Shown: piece after piece, positions 59,111-64,000 of the stretch
How positions within the stretch are numbered: the stretch's first letter is position 1
Layout of the letters: every line of letters begins with the position of its first letter
Program-made: the position numbers and the translations under genes
NCBI GenBank assembly: GCA_016200325.1
Contig: JACQEZ010000011.1
Location: forward strand, 186,001-250,000
Reading direction: 5' to 3'
Origin: Candidatus Manganitrophaceae bacterium
GTDB lineage: Bacteria > Nitrospirota > Nitrospiria > SBBL01 > Manganitrophaceae
Length of the DNA stretch: 64,000 nt
The notes under the pieces: generated by a model
What the model was told of the DNA's origin: nothing
Database searches by the model: none
What the model saw: the letters and a program-made list of their open reading frames with translations, nothing else

Positions 59111-61690
59111 ATGAAAAGGTTACTCGCAGTGGCTTCAGCTTCACTCATGTTGAGCCTTGGTCTAACCGCCTGCGGCGGAGGCGGAGGCAGCAGCCCCGCC
59201 GCCAGCGGAGGCGGTGGCGGCGGTCTTCAAGCGACCGGCTTTCAGGTCCCGACGGAAATTTCCGCGGTGCCGACGAATCTCTCCGGCGTGGCCGGCGGTG
59301 TGACCAAACCGGGTCTCCGGTCGAAGCTGATGGCGCTAAAACGGGCCGCGACCGATGCCGGCACCGACTACAGCAACGCTCAGACCACAAAATTTGTTGA
59401 AGAACATGCCTTGGATCAATTCAGCATCGTTGAAGAAATCATGAAATCACTGGCGCAGACCCATTATGCCGACGCGACCAACCTCGGCCATGGACCTTAT
59501 AAAGCGATGGTCACCCAGCCGGGCAATGACAAAGGATCAGCCTCTAAGGTGTTACAGCCCTGGATCGTCGATTCGAAAATGATCACTGAGAATGGCAAAG
59601 AGGTGAATGTCGTTCAGGTTTGGATCGAAGAAACCGATGACTCGGGTCAGCCGAAACCGATCAAAGCCCAGTTTAAAATCTCCGCCTCGGCCACAAAGCG
59701 AAGCGACGGCTCCTATCAAGATTATGGCGTTTGGAACTTAAACGCCGGCCTTGGAGGGAGCGATAGCTTCACGGCCGATGCTTCTGTGGGAGCGAATGGA
59801 GAAGCAGTTCTCAAAATCCATGAGATCTCATCAGAACATGGCGGTGGCGGAACAACGACAGAGACCAAGGGGGTCCTCAACAAATCGGACGGCAGCGGCT
59901 TCGGCAAAGTCGTTTTCCCTGACTTCAGCAATTGCAACAGCCCGAGCTGCGTGCCGACGGCCACAGAGGCGAAGTATGTATATGATGCACACCATCTCGC
60001 CGTCCAAGCCGGCTCCAACGCCGTCGAGTTTAAGGATCGAGACAATGTGACTGATATGACTCATCAGTATGGAATGTATGAAAGTGACACCGGCAAGGAT
60101 GTCCTCAAGACCCATTCATTCGGTTTCCCGGTACAGTATACCGATACCAATGGCGTTCGTCAGTTCGCCTATTATGGCGCCTGGCAAGGGCGACATCAAC
60201 TCTGGGCGAATGGCGGAACGGTCCCGGAAGGGACGGTAGTAACCCGTCAAGACCGAGGCTCAAACCAAACGGCGGAGACGTACACCGTTTCCCAGGCTTT
60301 CCTTGGAACACTGGTGAAGAGAACATTGGTCGCAGCTGATATCAATGATCTCGTCAACATTCCGGTGGAGACCTGGGTAAACTTCAACTACAACCTACTC
60401 TATAATGGCTCGAACTGGGTCGATTGCCCTCCGGGTGGCATGATCTTCAATTTCCAGAGTCCGGCTACTTGCCCGACCGGAACGGTCGTCACCGATTTCG
60501 CCTTCCTTGAAGATAACCCCTTGGACACCCGGAAGTTTATCAACATCAATAAATTCAGCGGGCAGGGCCAGCCAACCCAATATATTCGGCTGGCCGCCGG
60601 CGATTCCAGGGCGACCTCGGGCGCGGGCTTCTATCAGGTGACGATGGGCGCACCGGGTACACCTCCCACCATTGGAGCAAAATGGACCAATCCCACTTCC
60701 GGCGATCAACTGAACGCCAATGTCGGCGGATCGATCTATATCGCCTATAACGGAACGCATTGGGTCCAGAAGAAGCTCCTTTCGTTCGATCAGTCGACCT
60801 GGACGCCGACTTTTGCCGACCCCACGGCTGATACAGACTATACGCTTGATCCCACTCGGGAATACTACATCAACAATCAGGGGATCAACTATGTCGTAAA
60901 AGTGAATCAGGCGGATCCGTCCGGCTATACCACGAAGATCGAGCTTCAGAGCGTGGCCAACCCGGTTAATGCGGCCTCTTTTGTTCCGGCCGGAACCACC
61001 TTTAAGCAACAGTGGGATAATAACGGGAACGCTTCGACCTTCAGCTTCGATACCAACTCGGCTCATACGACGACCTTCTTGAAACTGGTCTATGCGACGG
61101 TCAGCACGACCGACCAGACGGCCGGAATTAATGTCGGGGATATCGTGACCCAGGGCCAATGGGGTCTGGTGGCGTATGATAGCCAGAACGCCAACACCGG
61201 AATCCAATTCAATTGGGATTATCCGAGCAATGGTCAGGCGGGTGGAACGCTCACCTATCTGATCGACGGGAACAGCACCTATAAGCTTCTGGATGATCCG
61301 ATCCGGCTCGCCCCGATCACCCTGACCAACCACCACGGTGATTCAAAGACGTTCTCGCTCCAGTTCGACGGCTGGATGGGAGGCCTTCCGGACCTCTATC
61401 AAGAGCTCCAGAAAAACGACTTCGTGATGACCAGCACCATTTCCGACAAGGTGGTCAACATCCCGGCCGGGACCGAGGTGGTGGATGCGAGCGATGCAAC
61501 CAAGCACTACCTGATCAAACCGCTCGAGACCAGCCAGTTCCTGAATACGATCAGCGATCCGCTGAACCTCGATCTCACCGATGCAAACAATCTCGATCTG
61601 TCGACGGTTCCGACCTTCGTCGATCCGGGATTAGGTGCAGAACCTCAGGTGACCGGGGTGAAGTACTCGGAAGGTGTGTTGGTAGAGTAG
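59111..61690 (+). CDS. Large riboswitch-controlled surface lipoprotein
   Basis: An 859-residue lipoprotein: signal peptide and lipobox LGLTAC, then a Gly/Ser linker (GGGGGSSPAASGGGGGG). The mature part is mostly beta, acidic and Asn/Thr/Gly-rich, with only three or four Cys (for example NCNSPSC and WVDCPPGG...ATCPTG). No CxxCH heme motif exists, so it is not a cytochrome. I see weak internal similarity (PTEISAVPTNL, VNIPAGTEVVDASD) but no known domain. An AGGAGGC site precedes the ATG. Control by c-di-GMP suggests a role in adhesion, biofilm or surface structure. Confidence 0.75.
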   Translation: MKRLLAVASASLMLSLGLTACGGGGGSSPAASGGGGGGLQATGFQVPTEISAVPTNLSGVAGGVTKPGLRSKLMALKRAATDAGTDYSNAQTTKFVEEHALDQFSIVEEIMKSLAQTHYADATNLGHGPYKAMVTQPGNDKGSASKVLQPWIVDSKMITENGKEVNVVQVWIEETDDSGQPKPIKAQFKISASATKRSDGSYQDYGVWNLNAGLGGSDSFTADASVGANGEAVLKIHEISSEHGGGGTTTETKGVLNKSDGSGFGKVVFPDFSNCNSPSCVPTATEAKYVYDAHHLAVQAGSNAVEFKDRDNVTDMTHQYGMYESDTGKDVLKTHSFGFPVQYTDTNGVRQFAYYGAWQGRHQLWANGGTVPEGTVVTRQDRGSNQTAETYTVSQAFLGTLVKRTLVAADINDLVNIPVETWVNFNYNLLYNGSNWVDCPPGGMIFNFQSPATCPTGTVVTDFAFLEDNPLDTRKFININKFSGQGQPTQYIRLAAGDSRATSGAGFYQVTMGAPGTPPTIGAKWTNPTSGDQLNANVGGSIYIAYNGTHWVQKKLLSFDQSTWTPTFADPTADTDYTLDPTREYYINNQGINYVVKVNQADPSGYTTKIELQSVANPVNAASFVPAGTTFKQQWDNNGNASTFSFDTNSAHTTTFLKLVYATVSTTDQTAGINVGDIVTQGQWGLVAYDSQNANTGIQFNWDYPSNGQAGGTLTYLIDGNSTYKLLDDPIRLAPITLTNHHGDSKTFSLQFDGWMGGLPDLYQELQKNDFVMTSTISDKVVNIPAGTEVVDASDATKHYLIKPLETSQFLNTISDPLNLDLTDANNLDLSTVPTFVDPGLGAEPQVTGVKYSEGVLVE

Positions 61691-61703
61691 TTCCAAAGGA
61701 ATA

Positions 61704-61726
61704 CCCCGCCGGCCAGGGCGGGGTTT
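61704..61726 (+). terminator. Likely terminator of the lipoprotein gene
   Basis: CCCCGCC-GGCCAG-GGCGGGG followed by TTT, 13 bases after the stop. A second perfect 10-bp hairpin, CCACGGCATT-GGGC-AATGCCGTGG (61727-61750), follows at once. Confidence 0.6.
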
Positions 61727-61773
61727 CCACGGCATTGGGCAATGCCGTGGGATGTTCCCCCTCCTGCCCGCGC

Positions 61774-61805
61774 GGAAGGGGGGCGCCGAAAGGCGCCCCC
61801 CTTCC
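61774..61805. terminator. Perfect 14-bp hairpin between convergent genes
   Basis: GGAAGGGGGGCGCC-GAAA-GGCGCCCCCCTTCC, ending one base before the ureG stop codon region. There is no long T-run, but with its GNRA loop it is very stable. It may shield both convergent mRNA ends or act as a terminator for ureG on the minus strand. Confidence 0.6.
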
Positions 61806-62483
61806 TCATTTTCCGAAGGAAGAAATCGGCCGCGCCTCGGCCACCACGCTGCCGACCCAGCGGCAGATCTCCGGCAACCCCTCCCCTTCTTTCAGATTCG
61901 TAAAAATGAAGGGCCGTTCGGCGCGCATCCGTCGGGTATCCCGATTCATGATGTCCAGGTCGGCCCCCACGTAAGGAGCCAGATCGATCTTGTTGATGAT
62001 CAGCAGATCCGATCGGGTAATTCCGGGGCCTCCCTTGCGCGGGATCTTATCTCCCGCCGCCACATCGATCACATAAATCGCTCGGTCGGCCAGCTCCGGG
62101 CTGAAGGTCGCTGCAAGGTTGTCTCCGCCACTTTCGATGAAGATCAGCTCCAGATCGGGAAATTGATGGATCAGGTAATCGATTGCGTGGAGGTTTCCGG
62201 ACGCATCTTCCCGGATCGCCGTATGCGGGCATCCTCCGGTCTCAACGCCGACGATGCGCTCTTTCTCCAACGCCCCCGCCCGGATCAAGAACTCGGCATC
62301 CTCCCGCGTATAGATGTCATTCGTGACCACCGCGATCCGATATCGATCGCGAAGGCGCTTGCAGAGCCGTTCAACCAATGCCGTTTTCCCTGAGCCGACC
62401 GGTCCACCGATGCCGATTCGAACCGGCCAATGCATCTTTCGCAGCGTCGGCTCAGATGACTCATGGTGATGGAATCCTCCCAT
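61806..62483 (-). CDS. ureG: Urease accessory GTPase UreG
   Basis: A 225-residue SIMIBI GTPase that powers nickel insertion into urease. The P-loop is [31 protein letters not shown], the metal-binding [15 protein letters not shown] (Cys-Pro-His), [19 protein letters not shown] and [14 protein letters not shown] are all intact. The N-terminus [11 protein letters not shown] carries a His cluster that may store or receive nickel, perhaps making up for the lack of ureE here. The ATG at 62483 has AAGGAGGAT ahead. It ends the ureC-ureF-ureG run. Confidence 0.95.
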   Translation of the reverse strand: MGGFHHHESSEPTLRKMHWPVRIGIGGPVGSGKTALVERLCKRLRDRYRIAVVTNDIYTREDAEFLIRAGALEKERIVGVETGGCPHTAIREDASGNLHAIDYLIHQFPDLELIFIESGGDNLAATFSPELADRAIYVIDVAAGDKIPRKGGPGITRSDLLIINKIDLAPYVGADLDIMNRDTRRMRAERPFIFTNLKEGEGLPEICRWVGSVVAEARPISSFGK

Positions 62484-62499
62484 CCCTATCCTCCTTTGA

Positions 62500-63198
62500 T
62501 TAGGACTGAAAGAGCCGCATCTCGGCAGCCTCGTGTCGCATGCCGCGGATCTCCAGCGCCGGTTGGAAGGACGAGGGAACGGTCTCTTCCGCCACGATCT
62601 CTTCCAGCGCCGTGGCCGCTTCCAACATCTCCCATATCCGATGGAGAATCCGCTGGCCTTCCCCCTGACCGATCGGCAAGAGCCGAAGCCCCGCCGAGAC
62701 CTGTCCCGATGCGACGCCATAGAAATATCCAGCCAGCGTCGGAAGGGCCGGTCGGCCCGAAGCCGCGCCGGCCAAGGCAAAAGCGACCGCCGGGTCACCC
62801 CGAAGCGCTCCGTCCGCGAGGGCTTGAAGGCATCGCGCCGTCCAACCGGTCGGATAAAGATCGGCCGTCATCTGAATCCATCTCCGGCCGATCGCCCGAC
62901 CCCCCTCACGGTGTTCTCTTGCAAGCCGGATCGCAAGCCCTTCTGCATCCAGTTGGCAGACGGAGTCGAGCGCTTCCCGTAGGGCCGCCGCATGGGCTTG
63001 CCGAAGGAGAACCCCTTCTCCCGGCACCACCGCATAGAGCAGTTTTGAGCGAATCCAGAGAAAAAGAGTGTCACCGTTATGAACGGTTTTGTCTCTGACG
63101 GCCTCTTCGAGGCCAAACGAGTGGGCATATCCCCCCGCGGGGAAGAGAGAATCACACCACTGCATCAATCCAAAAAGCGCTCGAACCGAGAGATCCAT
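62500..63198 (-). CDS. ureF: Urease accessory protein UreF
   Basis: A 232-residue helical accessory protein that forms the UreDFG complex around apo-urease. [24 protein letters not shown] is the UreF N-terminal motif, and [24 protein letters not shown] and [22 protein letters not shown] fit the rest. It lies 8 bases after ureC and 16 bases before ureG. ureE, usually between ureC and ureF, is missing. Confidence 0.93.
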   Translation of the reverse strand: MDLSVRALFGLMQWCDSLFPAGGYAHSFGLEEAVRDKTVHNGDTLFLWIRSKLLYAVVPGEGVLLRQAHAAALREALDSVCQLDAEGLAIRLAREHREGGRAIGRRWIQMTADLYPTGWTARCLQALADGALRGDPAVAFALAGAASGRPALPTLAGYFYGVASGQVSAGLRLLPIGQGEGQRILHRIWEMLEAATALEEIVAEETVPSSFQPALEIRGMRHEAAEMRLFQS

Positions 63199-63206
63199 TT
63201 CCGGCC

Positions 63207-64000
63207 TTAAAAAAGAAAATAACGCTGCGCCATCGGCAGCTTTTCCGCCGGCTCGCAGCGGAGGAGGACGCCGTCGGCCCGAACTTCATACGTCTCCGGG
63301 TTGACCTCCATCCGGGGCAACGCATCGTTCAACCACATCTCCCGCTTCCCGATCTGCCGGCAGTCCCGGACCGCCTTCGTTTTTTTCCGCAGGCCGATCT
63401 TTCTCCCCAATTCATTTTCGATCGCCGCTTTAGAGAGAAAGGTGATGCTGTTCTCATAAGGCGCCCCGCCGAACGCGCCGAACATCGGACGGTAGAGGAC
63501 CGGCTGCGGCGTCGGAATGGAGGCGTTCGGGTCTCCCATCGCCGCCTGCAGGATCATGCCCCCCTTCACCACCATCTCCGGCTTCACGCCGAAGAAGGCG
63601 GGCCGCCAGAGGACCAGATCGGCGAGCTTGCCGGTCTCAATCGATCCGACCTCTTCGGCGATGCCGTGCGCGATCGCCGGGTTGATCGTATATTTGGCGA
63701 TATATCGCCGGGCCCGGAGGTTATCGCTCCCCTCCGTCTCTTCGGAAAGGGAGCCGCGCTGGCTCTTCATTTTGCTCGCGGTCTGCCAACTTCGGAGGAT
63801 CACCTCTCCCACCCGCCCCATCGCCTGAGAATCGGACGACATGATCGAGAAGGCGCCGAGATCATGGAGGAGATCCTCGGCCATGATCGTCTCGGGGCGG
63901 ATGCGGGAGTCGGCAAAAGCGACATCCTCCGGGAGCGAGGGGTCGAGGTGATGGCAGACCATCAACATATCGAGGTGCTCGTCGATCGTGTTGACCGTAA
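63207..64000 (-). CDS. ureC: Urease alpha subunit UreC, C-terminal part
   Basis: The gene runs off the right edge; about 264 residues are seen. This is the C-terminal half of the catalytic subunit, which hydrolyses urea to ammonia and carbamate at a dinickel site. VCHHLDP holds the active-site flap His and [11 protein letters not shown] follows; [12 protein letters not shown] carries the metal-binding Asp. The end, AQRYFLF, is the standard C-terminus. The carbamylated Lys lies outside the window. Upstream genes (ureA, ureB) must be beyond the edge. Confidence 0.96.
   Translation of the reverse strand, partial: TVNTIDEHLDMLMVCHHLDPSLPEDVAFADSRIRPETIMAEDLLHDLGAFSIMSSDSQAMGRVGEVILRSWQTASKMKSQRGSLSEETEGSDNLRARRYIAKYTINPAIAHGIAEEVGSIETGKLADLVLWRPAFFGVKPEMVVKGGMILQAAMGDPNASIPTPQPVLYRPMFGAFGGAPYENSITFLSKAAIENELGRKIGLRKKTKAVRDCRQIGKREMWLNDALPRMEVNPETYEVRADGVLLRCEPAEKLPMAQRYFLF

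Noticed and set aside
60395-61336. 313-codon minus-strand frame opposite the large lipoprotein
   Set aside because: Antisense of the lipoprotein; no start signal and low-complexity composition.
59111-61690. Idea that the riboswitch target is a multiheme cytochrome, as in some Geobacter loci
   Set aside because: No CxxCH heme-binding motif was seen in the protein.
1-64000. CRISPR arrays, insertion sequences, transposases, tRNA and rRNA genes
   Set aside because: I looked for regularly spaced repeats, transposase motifs, terminal inverted repeats and tRNA cloverleaf cores and found none that I could support.

Overview
This 64 kb window is bacterial chromosome with dense genes on both strands and no rRNA or tRNA that I could see. 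Codon use and base composition are GC-rich, apart from a few AT-richer islands at about 2.3-3.65 kb, 5.7-6.3 kb and 10.6-11.4 kb. Lipoproteins, a bifunctional penicillin-binding protein, sigma-54 regulation and signal-peptide proteins point to a Gram-negative-type bacterium. A complete topoisomerase VI operon, otherwise typical of archaea and only scattered in bacteria, would fit a deep-branching phylum. I guess Nitrospirota (Manganitrophus-like), but this rests on overall gene content and was not tested.

Layout. 0-5 kb: polyamine genes (aminopropyltransferase end and PLP decarboxylase), whose 3' end is duplicated around a BrnT-type toxin-antitoxin pair, then a frameshifted nuclease-like gene and a DUF4157 (eCIS-core) protein. 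5-11.4 kb: EamA permease, gluconokinase, top6B-top6A and an AT-rich orphan. 11.5-19.6 kb: two nearly identical membrane-anchored SGNH/TPR proteins in inverted orientation around a NodU-type carbamoyltransferase / SxtJ / DUF5989 operon. 19.8-31 kb: secreted proteins, a phytase-esterase-like and PhoX-like pair, and a GAF-GAF-AAA+ sigma-54 activator that sits next to a near-perfect sigma-54 promoter with tandem dyads in enhancer position. 31-49 kb: hydrolase, peptidase, FkbM methyltransferase, double PilZ protein, SlyD-type isomerase, ArsB/NhaD-like transporter, RimO, a lipoprotein / DUF4331 / TPR / NicO metal-transport cluster, a CoA-ligase-like and FAD-reductase pair, a LuxR regulator, HemW and a DUF2064 protein. 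50-58 kb: penicillin-binding protein, branched-chain amino-acid-type ABC transporter genes without ATPases, TlpA, RNase D and a LEA14 lipoprotein. 58.8-64 kb: a c-di-GMP-I riboswitch with terminator ahead of a large lipoprotein, then ureG, ureF and part of ureC on the minus strand.

Functional links. Nickel handling (NicO with a very His-rich loop, UreG with a His-rich N-terminus, urease) recurs. Cyclic-di-GMP signalling appears twice (PilZ protein, riboswitch). Two separate sigma-54 promoters each have paired palindromes upstream. Several strong promoters place the start of transcription at or within a few bases of the start codon, which suggests leaderless mRNAs. All assignments come from reading the sequence; no searches were run.
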